Shown here one piece after another: positions 25,905 to 34,520 of a stretch of 64,000 nucleotides of DNA. The notes beneath the pieces are model-generated. The model had not been told where the DNA came from and searched no databases. It saw only the letters and a program-made list of their open reading frames with translations. Position 1 is the first letter of the stretch; every line of letters begins with the position of its first letter. A program made the position numbers and the translations under genes. Source of the DNA: DASYKT01 sp963718105. GTDB taxonomy: Bacteria > Acidobacteriota > Blastocatellia > Pyrinomonadales > Pyrinomonadaceae. Where the stretch lies: NCBI GenBank assembly GCA_963718105.1, contig OY970352.1, positions 1,302,001-1,366,000 on the forward strand, given 5' to 3'.

Positions 25905-28279
25905 AACGTTCACCGGACCGTTTATATGAATTGCTGCCGGCCGTGTATCGCTTGCGCGACGCCGAGCAGGGCTATCCGCTAAAGGCGCTGCTACAGGTGA
26001 TAAACAAGCAGGTCGACCTGGTGGAAACCGATATTGCGCGCATGTACGATAACTGGTTTATCGAGACTTGCGAGGAATGGGTGGTGCCATACATCGCCGA
26101 CCTGGTCGGCTACGAGATGCTGAATAGCTCGGGCGAGCCCGTCGATCCCAATGACACCGGCGCGAAAGCCCTCACGCGCGTTTTGGCGCCCCGGCGCGAC
26201 GCGGCAAACGTCATCGGTTATCGCCGCCGCAAAGGCTCGGTCGCGCTGCTCGAACTGCTCGCGGGAGACACGACAAATTTGCCCGCGCGCGTAGTTGAGT
26301 TTTATCGTTTGCTCGGCCACACGCAGTCCGTGAATTTTCCGCACCTCAAGCGGGCAAAGACCGTCAACCTGCGCCGCGGTGACGCGCTCGATCTGCTTGG
26401 CGGCCCGTTTGAACGCGCGGGCCATACCGCCGACGTGCGCCGTGGAGTTTCGGGGCATTCTCCCGGCCGCTACGGCATTCCCAACGTCGGGCTTTTTGCC
26501 TGGCGGATGAAGGCCTATTCGGTTACCGAAGCGCCCGCTTTTTGCCTGGAAGAAGCGCCGGAATGTTACACCTTCAGCGTGCTGGGAAACGACACCCAGC
26601 TTTACAACGATCCGCAGGCCGAAAGCGATCCGTCGGATATCGCGGACGAATTGAATCTGCCGACGCCCATCCGCCGCCGCGCGTTCGAGGGCGCGATCGT
26701 CGAAGACAAGATCAAGGACCGTGACAAAAGCAAGCACAAGGAAAAGGCCAAAGAGAAGTTTGTGCACGCGGAGGCGTCGGAAAAATATTACGGACGCAGC
26801 CTTTCCGTGTTTGTGGCGGACGAGGAAAATCGGCTGATCCCGGTCCCGCGCCGGTCGGTCATTCCCGCCGACCTAAGTGATTGGAACGCCTTTCGCCTGC
26901 GGCGCGGTTATGTCGCGGTCGATCCGAAACTCGGGCGCATCGTTTTTCCGCGCGACCGGAAACCGAAGTACGGCGTTTTTGTCTCCTATCAATATGCCTT
27001 TAGCGCCGACATCGGCGGCGGGGAATATTACCGGCGCTTGTCGCAGCCCGCCGGCGCAAAGATCTATCCGGTCGGGCCAGTTGGGCCGGCCGGAGGCGAC
27101 GGTTTTGCGACCATTGAAGAAGCGCTGATGGCCTGGGAAGAGGACAAGGCGGGAAACGAGCATCGCGGGCCGCAGCACCTGCCGGCGGCTGTGATCGAGA
27201 TCCGCGACAGCGGCGTTTATGAAGAGCAATTGAGCATAGACCTGAAGGCGGGCGAGTATCTGCAGATCCGCGCGGCAAACCGCCGGCGGCCGGTCATTCG
27301 TCTGCTGGACCAAAGGGTGAACCGTCCCGACGCCTTCGGTATCAGAGGCGAAACGGGCAGCCGCGCGGTGCTTGACGGGCTGATGATAACGGGGCGCGCG
27401 GTGCGCATCAGCAACCCGGAACTGCGCGACCGGAAAACCTCCGGAGACGATCGGCCGGATATTTTCGACCGGCCCGAAGAGGGCGAAATAAGCGATCTGT
27501 GCGACGTGACCATCCGGCATTGCACGCTCGTCCCGGGCCGGAGCCTGCACGGCAATTGCGAACCCCGCCGCCCGAGCGAGCCCTCCATCAGGCTGGAATA
27601 TTCGAGGGCGCGGCTCAAGGTGGAACACAGCATTCTCGGCCCGATCTATGTCGAAGCGAACGAGCGCGCCGGCGAACCCTCGGCGGTCGATGTCAGCGAC
27701 AGCATTCTGGACGCGACCCGCGAAAACGGCACGGCGCTCGGTTCGCGCGACGGCGGCCTGGCCTACGTAGATCTGACCGTCGCGCGCTGCACGGTCATCG
27801 GAATGATCAGGACACACTCGATCGCGCTGGCGGAAAACAGCATCTTCAAAGGCGTCATGACGGTGGGGCGCAAACAGCGCGGCTGCGTGCGTTTTTGCTA
27901 TGTCACGCCGGGCTCGCGCACTCCGCAGCGATACGAATGCCAGCCCGATATGGCGGAGCGCGCCGCGCGGGGAAAACCGGCGGCGGCCGAAGCGCGCATG
28001 CAGGGCATGATAGATATCCCCGCGGCGGAGATCGAGAAAGCAAAAGCGGCCGAACGCATGCGGGTCGAGCCCAGGTTCAGCAGCCTGCGGTATGGCAATC
28101 CCGCTTACTGCCAGTTGTCGGCCGCCTGCGCGAAAGAGATCTCACAAGGGGCGGATGACGAATCCGAAATGGGCGTTTTTCACGATCTGTACCAGCCGCA
28201 GCGTCATGCAAATTTGCGCGCCCGGCTGGACGAATACACACCGGCCGGGGCCGAAACCGCAATTATTTATGTTAATTAG
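25901..28279 (+). CDS. eCIS tail-protein-I-like protein with beta-helix region
   Basis: I place the start at ATG 25901, which overlaps the previous stop (ATGA) and follows GAGG. The longer frame beginning at 25724 lies inside the preceding gene. The protein has 792 residues. Residues 1-180 are the phage tail protein I module (LYELLPAVYRLRDAEQGYPL, CEEWVVPYIADLVGYEML, RRDAANVIGYRRRKGSVALL). A lysine-rich stretch sits near 270-290. From about 410 on, repeated short strands with Asp/Asn/Gly turns suggest a right-handed beta-helix (GVYEEQLSIDLKAGEYLQI, CDVTIRHCTLVPG). It may combine a baseplate role with a fibre-like or receptor-facing domain. Confidence 0.87.
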   Translation: MKRSPDRLYELLPAVYRLRDAEQGYPLKALLQVINKQVDLVETDIARMYDNWFIETCEEWVVPYIADLVGYEMLNSSGEPVDPNDTGAKALTRVLAPRRDAANVIGYRRRKGSVALLELLAGDTTNLPARVVEFYRLLGHTQSVNFPHLKRAKTVNLRRGDALDLLGGPFERAGHTADVRRGVSGHSPGRYGIPNVGLFAWRMKAYSVTEAPAFCLEEAPECYTFSVLGNDTQLYNDPQAESDPSDIADELNLPTPIRRRAFEGAIVEDKIKDRDKSKHKEKAKEKFVHAEASEKYYGRSLSVFVADEENRLIPVPRRSVIPADLSDWNAFRLRRGYVAVDPKLGRIVFPRDRKPKYGVFVSYQYAFSADIGGGEYYRRLSQPAGAKIYPVGPVGPAGGDGFATIEEALMAWEEDKAGNEHRGPQHLPAAVIEIRDSGVYEEQLSIDLKAGEYLQIRAANRRRPVIRLLDQRVNRPDAFGIRGETGSRAVLDGLMITGRAVRISNPELRDRKTSGDDRPDIFDRPEEGEISDLCDVTIRHCTLVPGRSLHGNCEPRRPSEPSIRLEYSRARLKVEHSILGPIYVEANERAGEPSAVDVSDSILDATRENGTALGSRDGGLAYVDLTVARCTVIGMIRTHSIALAENSIFKGVMTVGRKQRGCVRFCYVTPGSRTPQRYECQPDMAERAARGKPAAAEARMQGMIDIPAAEIEKAKAAERMRVEPRFSSLRYGNPAYCQLSAACAKEISQGADDESEMGVFHDLYQPQRHANLRARLDEYTPAGAETAIIYVN

Positions 28280-28297
28280 AGTTCTGAGGAGGACGAA

Positions 28298-29725
28298 ATG
28301 AAGGGTGATTTTTCCAGACTTACATTTGATGCGAAAAAGAATTTTAGCCGGGTCTTGATACAGCAGGGGCGTGTCCAGCTCGACGCCGATGCGAATGAGC
28401 AAGCCGATATCCTGCTTCATCATATCCGGATGCTGACGCGCGACCTGATCGGCGCGCATGCCGGCCCGGACCCCAATGAAGGTGGCGGATTTGTCATTTC
28501 CCAATCGTCCGGCGGCGAAGATCCCTTCGACCTGCGTATTTCCGGCGGGCATTATTATGTCGAGGGCATCTTGTGTGAAAACCCGGAGTTGTGGAATGAA
28601 AGGCCGGTCAGCATTCGCAACCAGCCCTACTATTTTCCGGACAGGGTGGAAAATCTCAAGCTGGGCTTCCTGGTATATCTGGATGTGTGGGAGCGCTCGG
28701 TCACGGGTTTTGAAGAGGGCGGCTTAAACGAGGTCGCGCTCGGCGGCATCGATACCTCAGCCCGCGGGCAGACCGTGTGGCAGGTGAAGATACTGCCTTT
28801 GAAAGATGGCGAAACCGATATCGACGATCTGACGTTCGAGACGTGGACGGACTCCCGCCTGCGCGCCAGATGCATCCGGCCGGCGACGTCGGAAGACCCC
28901 TGCAACTTCGAGCCGGATGCGCGTTATCGCGGCGCGGAAAATCAGCTCTACCGGGTGGAGGTCCACTTTGGGAACGTCGATAAACGAGGGCAGCGCTTAA
29001 AAGAGCAGGCCCAGGCGACGTTCAAATGGTCGCGTGAAAACGGCAGCGTCATATTTCCCATCGTCAGCATAGGCAGCGGCGAAGCAGGCAAAACGACCGT
29101 CGAGCTGGCGAACCTGGGAAGGGACGACAAACTCGGTTTGCGCAAGGGCGACATGGTCGAGATCATCGACGATAGATACACGCTGCACAATGGCGCCGAG
29201 AAGCTTTTGAAAGTAGAGTACGTCGATCAGGACGAAATGAAGGTCAAACTGGAAGGCGTTACGAAGATCACCGTCAGCCAGAATTCCGCGAACCATCCGC
29301 TGCTGCGCCGCTGGGACCAAAAAGCCGCTCAGGGCGGCGAAGCCGGCGTCAGGATCATCGAAACGCACGAGGGCGATAACCGCTGGATAGATCTGGAAGA
29401 CGGTGTCCAGATCCAGTTTCTGCCGAACCAGGACGGAACCCCGGCGAATTATCGTACCGGTGACTACTGGCTGATACCGGCGCGGACAGCGACCCGCGAC
29501 GTCGAATGGCCGAAAAGACCAAACGGTGAACCGGTGCCGCAGCCGCCGCGCGGCGTCCGCCATTACTACGCCCCGCTGGCGTTATTCGGCCCCAATGGCA
29601 TAGAAAAGGAAAGTTATCGATGCGAGATATTTCACAATACGAGCTGCGCGAAAAAGACTGAGGAACCCCATATATTCAAGGCGCCGGCAGCAGCGAAACC
29701 AACCAAGGCCAAAGCGAAGAAATGA
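28298..29725 (+). CDS. DUF6519-like eCIS baseplate/fibre protein
   Basis: A 475-residue protein. The start MKGDFSRLTFDAKKNFSRVL and IQQGRVQLDADANEQADILL is the hallmark of the DUF6519-type proteins that end many eCIS operons. A beta-rich body follows, including a motif ISGGHYYVEGILCEN that is common at host-facing parts of tail proteins. The C-terminus is Ala/Lys rich. A GAGGAGG site 18 bases after the previous stop supports the start. It is the last gene of the operon. A structural or fibre-attachment role is inferred from position. Confidence 0.85.
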   Translation: MKGDFSRLTFDAKKNFSRVLIQQGRVQLDADANEQADILLHHIRMLTRDLIGAHAGPDPNEGGGFVISQSSGGEDPFDLRISGGHYYVEGILCENPELWNERPVSIRNQPYYFPDRVENLKLGFLVYLDVWERSVTGFEEGGLNEVALGGIDTSARGQTVWQVKILPLKDGETDIDDLTFETWTDSRLRARCIRPATSEDPCNFEPDARYRGAENQLYRVEVHFGNVDKRGQRLKEQAQATFKWSRENGSVIFPIVSIGSGEAGKTTVELANLGRDDKLGLRKGDMVEIIDDRYTLHNGAEKLLKVEYVDQDEMKVKLEGVTKITVSQNSANHPLLRRWDQKAAQGGEAGVRIIETHEGDNRWIDLEDGVQIQFLPNQDGTPANYRTGDYWLIPARTATRDVEWPKRPNGEPVPQPPRGVRHYYAPLALFGPNGIEKESYRCEIFHNTSCAKKTEEPHIFKAPAAAKPTKAKAKK

Positions 29726-29732
29726 TCGGGAA

Positions 29733-29766
29733 AGGTAGGCAGTAGGTAGTAGGCAGTAGGCAGTAG
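29733..29766. repeat. 7-base-period array (GCAGTAG type)
   Basis: Units GCAGTAG and GTAGTAG repeat about four times right after the operon. The related array GCAGTAA lies at 57772-57822. No coding function. Confidence 0.65.
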
Positions 29767-29814
29767 TGGCTTTGCCTGTAAAGCCGGGAATTTGTTTTAT
29801 ATTTGTTCGTGTCT

Positions 29815-29911
29815 TTTAGTGTGGTTTCGTGGTTTCAGGTCTTAAACTTCAGTAAGCAAAGATTTAAGACTGAAACCACGAAACCACACGAAACCACACG
29901 AAACCACACGA
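29815..29911. repeat. inverted repeat with tandem AAACCACACG units, end of the eCIS operon
   Basis: The left arm (29815-29846, GTGGTTTCGTGGTTTCAG) pairs with the right arm (29863-29892, CTGAAACCACGAAACCAC). The right arm runs into three tandem copies of the 10-base unit AAACCACACG (29881-29910). Degenerate relatives occur near 43505 and 50350. Being 90 bases after the operon it could serve as a terminator. The rest of the spacer to 30024 holds nothing else I can name. Confidence 0.65.
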
Positions 29912-30024
29912 AACCTGCAAAACTTTATTTATCTACTTCATAGGTAAAGCCATGATGAGGTATGAAATGAATTAAACAAAAAAGAAGCGGGCAGGGATGC
30001 CCGCGCTCCATAACGTATCGCGCA

Positions 30025-30633
30025 CTACGGCTTTTTCGATTTCTTATCTTTCTTATCTTTCGATTGTTTCGATTCTTTTTCTTCCAGGTCGGCGGGAACT
30101 TTGCCCATCGAATCGAGCACGGACTGCGCGTATTCGGTGGCGTTTAGCAGCGCCTGTTTTTCTTCCTTGTCGGTCGCCTTTTCGCTAAAGCTTTTAAGCT
30201 GCGGCAAAAGGCGGGTACAGGCCGCGCCCAGCACTTTCACGCCCTTCATCATCAGTTTACTGTCCGGTTCGCGGGTGGCGATATCGTCGATATTATTGAT
30301 GGCTTCGTCGAGTATGAGTTCAATGTCGCGAAAAAGCTGGGCGCGGGTGCCTTGCGGCAGATCGCCCCAGTCCAATATTTCGCCGTCCACATTTTTTTGA
30401 GGCTTTTTGCCATCTTTGGCCGGGTCGACGGTAGATCCCGCCAGGACGGCCAACCGGCGGTCGATGGCTTTGACAAAGACCTCCATGCGCTTATCGACTT
30501 CCTGTGTGTCGCGCACGACATCGGTTTCTTTATCGGTCAGGTGGTCGCGTTTGCCCTGGCCGAAAGCGGCCCCCGCGCTGAGCAGAAAAATACAGGTGAT
30601 TCCTGCAAAAATGAATAAACGTTTCGTTCTCAT
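30025..30633 (-). CDS. secreted helical protein of unknown function
   Basis: A 202-residue protein. Residues 1-26 form a signal peptide (RLFIFAGITCIFLLSAGAAFG then Q), so it is exported. The mature part is helical and charged (KETDVVRDTQEVDKRMEVFV, ELILDEAINNIDDIATREPD, LLPQLKSFSEKATDKEEKQA) and ends in a Lys-rich tail. No catalytic motif is visible and I do not recognise the family. It is divergently arranged to the Ycf48-like gene with a 115-base gap. Confidence 0.75.
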   Translation of the reverse strand: MRTKRLFIFAGITCIFLLSAGAAFGQGKRDHLTDKETDVVRDTQEVDKRMEVFVKAIDRRLAVLAGSTVDPAKDGKKPQKNVDGEILDWGDLPQGTRAQLFRDIELILDEAINNIDDIATREPDSKLMMKGVKVLGAACTRLLPQLKSFSEKATDKEEKQALLNATEYAQSVLDSMGKVPADLEEKESKQSKDKKDKKSKKP

Positions 30634-30748
30634 ATAGTCTCTAAATCATTAGTGAGGGCGTTACCGTGAAAGTGTAACTCCATCAAGATAGATGACAAAA
30701 TACGTCTCAGGGTTTATTTTAGATAAATAGAAAAAGGCAATATCTTAT

Positions 30749-31768
30749 ATGGGATCTAGTGTTAAAGCGAAGTGTTTTTGTATCAGAAAGGCCCTGGTTT
30801 CGGCCCTGTTGATGGGTTTGGCGGCCATTTGCGCTACAGCTCAGATAGGCCAGGTGGGCCAGGGAAGCCAGATTGGTTGGGTGCCGGAGCGTAAAGTAAC
30901 CTCCACCGACCTTATCTCGGTCTATTTTCTTAACTCGGACCGGGGCTGGATCGGCGGCGACGAGGGCTACCTGGCGGCTACCTCCGATGGCGGGGCCAAT
31001 TGGGCCAGCCAGCCGCTCAAAACTACCGGCAGCGTTAACGATATCTACTTCCGTAATGAAGAAAACGGGTTTGTCCTGGCCGGCGACAAGGTTTTTCTGA
31101 CCAATAACGGCGGGCAAAACTGGGCGGAGCTTCCGGCGATCAATAAGAATGATTTCAAAGGCACCGAGCAGGAGCTTTACAGCATCCGTTTTTCCGATAA
31201 AAAACGCGGCTGGATCGTCGGTTCAGTTGCGCGCGGCGATAACATAGTCGACAGCCTCGTGCTGCGCACCACGGATGGCGGTTCGAGCTGGCAGCGGGTG
31301 CGCGTGCCCACCACGGAAGAGCTTTTTCACCTCGATTTTGTCAATGAAAACAGGGGCTGGATCGTGGGATCGCACGGGATAGTGCTGTTCACTGAAGATT
31401 CCGGCGCGACCTGGCAGCGGCAAAATTCCAACATTACCACCGACCTCTTTTACATTGATTTCAGGGGCTCGAAAGACGGCTGGGCGGTCGGCGCCAAGGG
31501 AATGATCCTGCATACCGACGACGGCGGGCGCAATTGGTACAAAATGGGCGCCAACGTCTATGGAACGCTGCTCCGCGTGGCTTTTTTGACCGAAAACAAC
31601 GGCTTTATCGTGGGCAAGGGCGGGCTGATCCTGCGCTCCAGCGACGGCGGCCGTTCGTGGATCAAGCAGGACAGCAAAACTACCGACGCTCTCTACGGGC
31701 TATTTGTTGATAAAAAAGCTATTTGGGCCGTCGGCGGCAAAGGCACGCTGCTGAAATACGAAAAATAA
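30749..31768 (+). CDS. secreted Ycf48-like beta-propeller protein
   Basis: A 339-residue protein. A signal peptide spans about residues 1-31 (VSALLMGLAAICATA). Seven repeats of a BNR/Ycf48-like blade follow, each with a GW-V/I-G turn and an Asp-box (TSDGGANWASQ, TNNGGQNWAEL, TTDGGSSWQRV, TEDSGATWQRQ, HTDDGGRNWYK, SSDGGRSWIKQ). In cyanobacteria Ycf48 assists photosystem II assembly. In heterotrophs such propellers are exported proteins of unknown binding specificity. Nothing nearby points to a partner. Confidence 0.85.
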   Translation: MGSSVKAKCFCIRKALVSALLMGLAAICATAQIGQVGQGSQIGWVPERKVTSTDLISVYFLNSDRGWIGGDEGYLAATSDGGANWASQPLKTTGSVNDIYFRNEENGFVLAGDKVFLTNNGGQNWAELPAINKNDFKGTEQELYSIRFSDKKRGWIVGSVARGDNIVDSLVLRTTDGGSSWQRVRVPTTEELFHLDFVNENRGWIVGSHGIVLFTEDSGATWQRQNSNITTDLFYIDFRGSKDGWAVGAKGMILHTDDGGRNWYKMGANVYGTLLRVAFLTENNGFIVGKGGLILRSSDGGRSWIKQDSKTTDALYGLFVDKKAIWAVGGKGTLLKYEK

Positions 31769-31779
31769 TTCGAATTTGG

Positions 31780-31880
31780 ATAGGAGATTTTTGATTTGGA
31801 TAAATTATTGCTGCTCCTTGATTTTGAGCAGCCATTAAATGGTGAAATCTTAAAATCGCCAATCTAAAATCCAAAATAAT
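31780..31880. repeat. facing 7-base-period arrays (TTTGGAT / TAAAATC types) with hairpin
   Basis: After the Ycf48-like gene, units such as TTTGGAT, AGGAGAT and TTTTGAT run to about 31803. A hairpin GCTGCTC-N9-GAGCAGC follows near 31810. Then TAAAATC, GCCAATC, TAAAATC and CAAAATA run near 31848-31880. The two arrays are roughly complementary, so the whole region can fold back and may terminate transcription. The stretch 31881-32057 shows nothing recognisable. Confidence 0.5.
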
Positions 31881-32057
31881 TCGACATTTAAGCAACCACT
31901 ATCCCAGACGTTGCATCTGATAAAGTGGGCTAATAGTCGAAACCCCGTTTGTGATTGGGAACGGAAACGGATAATTTGGACTTTGAGTCTTTCTAATTCC
32001 TCCTGTGACTGCCCGGTGAGAAAGTGACTCGCCGGGCAGGAACTTTTTAAAGCAAAA

Positions 32058-32208
32058 AGGCAGAAACGCGACAGTTATGGAGCGTGCTTAAAATTCTTAA
32101 TTTTGAGTTTTGAATTTTTAGCGAATAGCTTGATCTTCCAGCAATTCAAAATTCAACATTCAAAACTAAGAACTGAAGACACGCTCCATAACCGTCGCGT
32201 TTCTGCCT
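32058..32208. repeat. long inverted repeat, family A copy 2
   Basis: Left arm 32058-32089 (GCAGAAACGCGACAGTTATG), right arm 32178-32208 (CATAACCGTCGCGTTTCTGC). The loop itself contains facing heptamer arrays (TGAATTT type and AAATTCA type). The right arm ends five bases before the stop codon (32213-32215) of the minus-strand gene that follows. Confidence 0.8.
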
Positions 32209-32212
32209 ATTA

Positions 32213-32524
32213 TCACGCCCGTTTTCCGCTAAAAGGCAGGTCCGGCAGTCCCGGCATGCCGGCGTTGATAGAGCCGCCCATTGAATCGCCGTCGACTGTG
32301 CCGGTGATGGTAAGTTCGACGGCCTGGCCCATTATTTCCGTCTTTGAAACCGCGCTAAAACTATCGCCGGTCACGGTGCCGCTCAGTTCGCCGCCGCCCA
32401 GCGCCGATTCCATCTTGCCGGTGACCTCATTGCCGTTTTGCTCCAGGTTGAGGCTGATCTGCAAAGCCTGTCCCATCGCTTCCGCGTTAACGGTCCATTC
32501 GCCTGTTAAATTAATGTCACTCAT
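32213..32524 (-). CDS. small protein similar to the C-terminal domain of the adjacent M16 protein
   Basis: A 103-residue beta-rich protein beginning MSDINLTGEWTVNAEAMGQA. Its repeating features are a Gly-rich GGELSGTVTGDSFSA, TITGTVDGDSMGGSI and a closing DLPFSGKRA. The last 100 residues of the neighbouring M16 protein (32653-34365) share the same order: NGIWGIKLD, TATGSVTGNSLTMT, TVDGNSMSG and DSPLTGTRG. It is likely a small free-standing barrel or calycin-like fold; no signal peptide. The role is unknown. It probably arose by duplication and separation of that domain, or the reverse. Confidence 0.75.
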   Translation of the reverse strand: MSDINLTGEWTVNAEAMGQALQISLNLEQNGNEVTGKMESALGGGELSGTVTGDSFSAVSKTEIMGQAVELTITGTVDGDSMGGSINAGMPGLPDLPFSGKRA

Positions 32525-32546
32525 AATATTTCAACCTATATGTATC

Positions 32547-32636
32547 ATTCGGAATAGATGATAACCGATAGATGAGAGAGAATAGATCAGAATCTATCCG
32601 TTATCATCTACTATCTTTCAGCTATTCCGAATAGAT
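32547..32636. repeat. 7-base-period inverted repeat, family G copy 1
   Basis: It starts CATTCGGAATAGATGAT and ends GCTATTCCGAATAG, with heptads such as CGATAG-A between, and folds on itself. Copies at 44317-44391 and 61128-61214. It separates the small protein gene from the M16 gene. Confidence 0.7.
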
Positions 32637-32652
32637 CTTAAAAACACAAACT

Positions 32653-34365
32653 CTAGCCTCTCGTTCCTGTCAGCGGGGAATCGGGCACTTCCATGAATCC
32701 CTCGCATTTCATTACGCCGCTCATCGAGTTACCGTCCACGGTGACGATAAAGGTCAGCGTGTAAGGCGCGGCCATGATCTGTGTGGGCATCGTCATTGTG
32801 AGCGAATTTCCCGTAACGCTGCCGGTCGCAGTGCCGTCGCCAAAATAATCGATAGATACATCGCCGGTCACCTGCCCGTGTTCATCCTGCCGCAGGGTCA
32901 TTCCGCCTTCCGGATCGCCCAGCGGCAGCACATCGAGCTTTATTCCCCAAATGCCATTGACGTTTGCCGGCGGGGCATCGGGATCGGCAATAATATCTTT
33001 AACGTCCTTTATATTTCCTTCGGCGTCATAGACATCGATGTTCTTTGCATACGGGGCGACCTGGTCGAGCAACTGCGCCGCGTCGCCGACGATGATGATC
33101 GCCAGTGTATCGAGATGAATATGTTTTTGCGCCACGCGCTGGACGTCCGCGGCCGTGACGGCGTTGATATTGTCGCGAAAGGTTTGCAGGTAATCGTCCG
33201 GCAAATGGAAAAGCTGCTGCGAGACGATCTGGTTGGTCAATCCTTCCTGCGTTTCCATCCGCAGCGGAAAACTTCCGGTCAGATAATTTTTTGCGTCGTT
33301 TAATTCTTCGTCCGGCACCGGCGTGGTGCGAATGCGCTCGAGTTCATAGAAAAATTCTTTGAGCGAGTCGCCCGTGACCGCCGTGCGGACCTCGGCGGCG
33401 GATTCAAAAAGCCCGGCCAGCCGCCGCGCCTCGAGCGAAGAATACGCGCCATAGGTGTAACCTTTTTCTTCGCGCAGGTTCATAAAAAGCCGCGACGAAG
33501 CGCCGCCGCCCAGCACCATATTCATCACCGTCAGCGGGAAAAAATCCGGATCGGTCCGCTTGATGGCGATATTTCCCAAAATGATATTCGCCTGCGAAGA
33601 ATTGGGCCGGTTCACGATCGCCAGCGTTCTTTGCGAGCGTTCGGGGAACGCGGGAAACTCAGCGCTTTTTACTTCGCCCTGCGCCCATTCACCAAAAAGG
33701 GAATTTAGCTCCGCCACCAGCGCCTCGCTTTTTACATCACCCACCGCAATAAAAACCGCATTGTTCGGAATAAATACCGCCCGGTGAAACTCGGCCAGTT
33801 TTTCGGCGGAGAGATTGTCGAGCATCGCGTTGGTATTTGAGACGACGCTGTACGGGTGATCGCCAAAAAGGATCTTCGCGGCGCGCTCGCTGACCAGAAA
33901 ATCAGCCTGCGAACGATGCAGCTTCAGTTCTTCCCGCGCATTTTCGCGGAAGATATTCAACTCTTTTTCCGGGAACAACGGGTTTAAGACAATGTCGGCC
34001 ATCAGCCCGAGAATTTCCGATGCGTACATCGTCACCGCCGAAGCGGCGATGATAGTATTATCCGCCGAAACGCTGGTGCTGAGCGCGCCGCCGATCCGGT
34101 CTACTTCTTCGGCGATCTGGCGGCTGGTGCGTGTCTTTGTGCCTTCGTTCAGCATTTTTGCCGCGGCTTCGCTTAAGGCCGGCATGTCCGCCGGGTCATT
34201 CACCGCGCCGTTCTTAAAAGCCAGCCGGAAATTTACCAGCGGCACGCGGTCGTTTTCAATGATGACCACTTTCAGGCCGTTAGCCAGCGTGGTCTCAAAA
34301 GGTTTTGCCAGGTCAAAAGGAGCCGGATCAAGCGGCTCCGGGGGTGTTTTGCGAAATTCACTCAT
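32653..34365 (-). CDS. M16 peptidase-family protein, non-catalytic subunit with added C-terminal domain
   Basis: A 570-residue protein. Two M16 halves are visible (LANGLKVVIIENDRVPLVNF at the start; YTYGAYSSLEARRLAGLFES, the substrate-contacting R/Y region, near residue 300). The zinc motif HxxEH is absent: the corresponding stretch reads MPALSEAAAKMLNEG. It is therefore the non-catalytic partner of the next gene, as in other two-gene bacterial M16B enzymes. The last 110 residues are an extra domain resembling the free 103-residue protein next door. It lies downstream of the catalytic gene on the same strand, with a family D hairpin between. Confidence 0.9.
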   Translation of the reverse strand: MSEFRKTPPEPLDPAPFDLAKPFETTLANGLKVVIIENDRVPLVNFRLAFKNGAVNDPADMPALSEAAAKMLNEGTKTRTSRQIAEEVDRIGGALSTSVSADNTIIAASAVTMYASEILGLMADIVLNPLFPEKELNIFRENAREELKLHRSQADFLVSERAAKILFGDHPYSVVSNTNAMLDNLSAEKLAEFHRAVFIPNNAVFIAVGDVKSEALVAELNSLFGEWAQGEVKSAEFPAFPERSQRTLAIVNRPNSSQANIILGNIAIKRTDPDFFPLTVMNMVLGGGASSRLFMNLREEKGYTYGAYSSLEARRLAGLFESAAEVRTAVTGDSLKEFFYELERIRTTPVPDEELNDAKNYLTGSFPLRMETQEGLTNQIVSQQLFHLPDDYLQTFRDNINAVTAADVQRVAQKHIHLDTLAIIIVGDAAQLLDQVAPYAKNIDVYDAEGNIKDVKDIIADPDAPPANVNGIWGIKLDVLPLGDPEGGMTLRQDEHGQVTGDVSIDYFGDGTATGSVTGNSLTMTMPTQIMAAPYTLTFIVTVDGNSMSGVMKCEGFMEVPDSPLTGTRG

Positions 34366-34382
34366 AAAAATTCAGTTGTAAA

Positions 34383-34509
34383 CCTGGGAGCGCAGGCATC
34401 TTGCCTGCATGCGCGACTTGTCGCGCGAAAATTTCACTCCAGATTGTCGCTAAATAAAATGTTTCCAGATCGCTGCGCGATCTTGCAGGCAAGATGCCTG
34501 CGCTCCCGG
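34383..34509. repeat. long inverted repeat, family D copy 1
   Basis: The arms are GGGAGCGCAGGCATCTTGCC at the left and GGCAAGATGCCTGCGCTCCC at the right, perfect over these 20 bases, with a smaller CGCGACTTGTCGCG-type hairpin inside. Relatives at 48364-48468 and 57897-58011. It lies between the two M16 genes and could make the downstream gene's level lower than the upstream one. Confidence 0.8.
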
Positions 34510-34520
34510 GTTTACTCGCG

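Noticed and set aside
4236..29725. A prophage or type VI secretion locus
   Set aside because: No capsid, terminase, portal, integrase or lysis genes, and no TssJLM membrane complex or ClpV; the Pvc15 and Pvc16 types and DUF4157 are eCIS markers.
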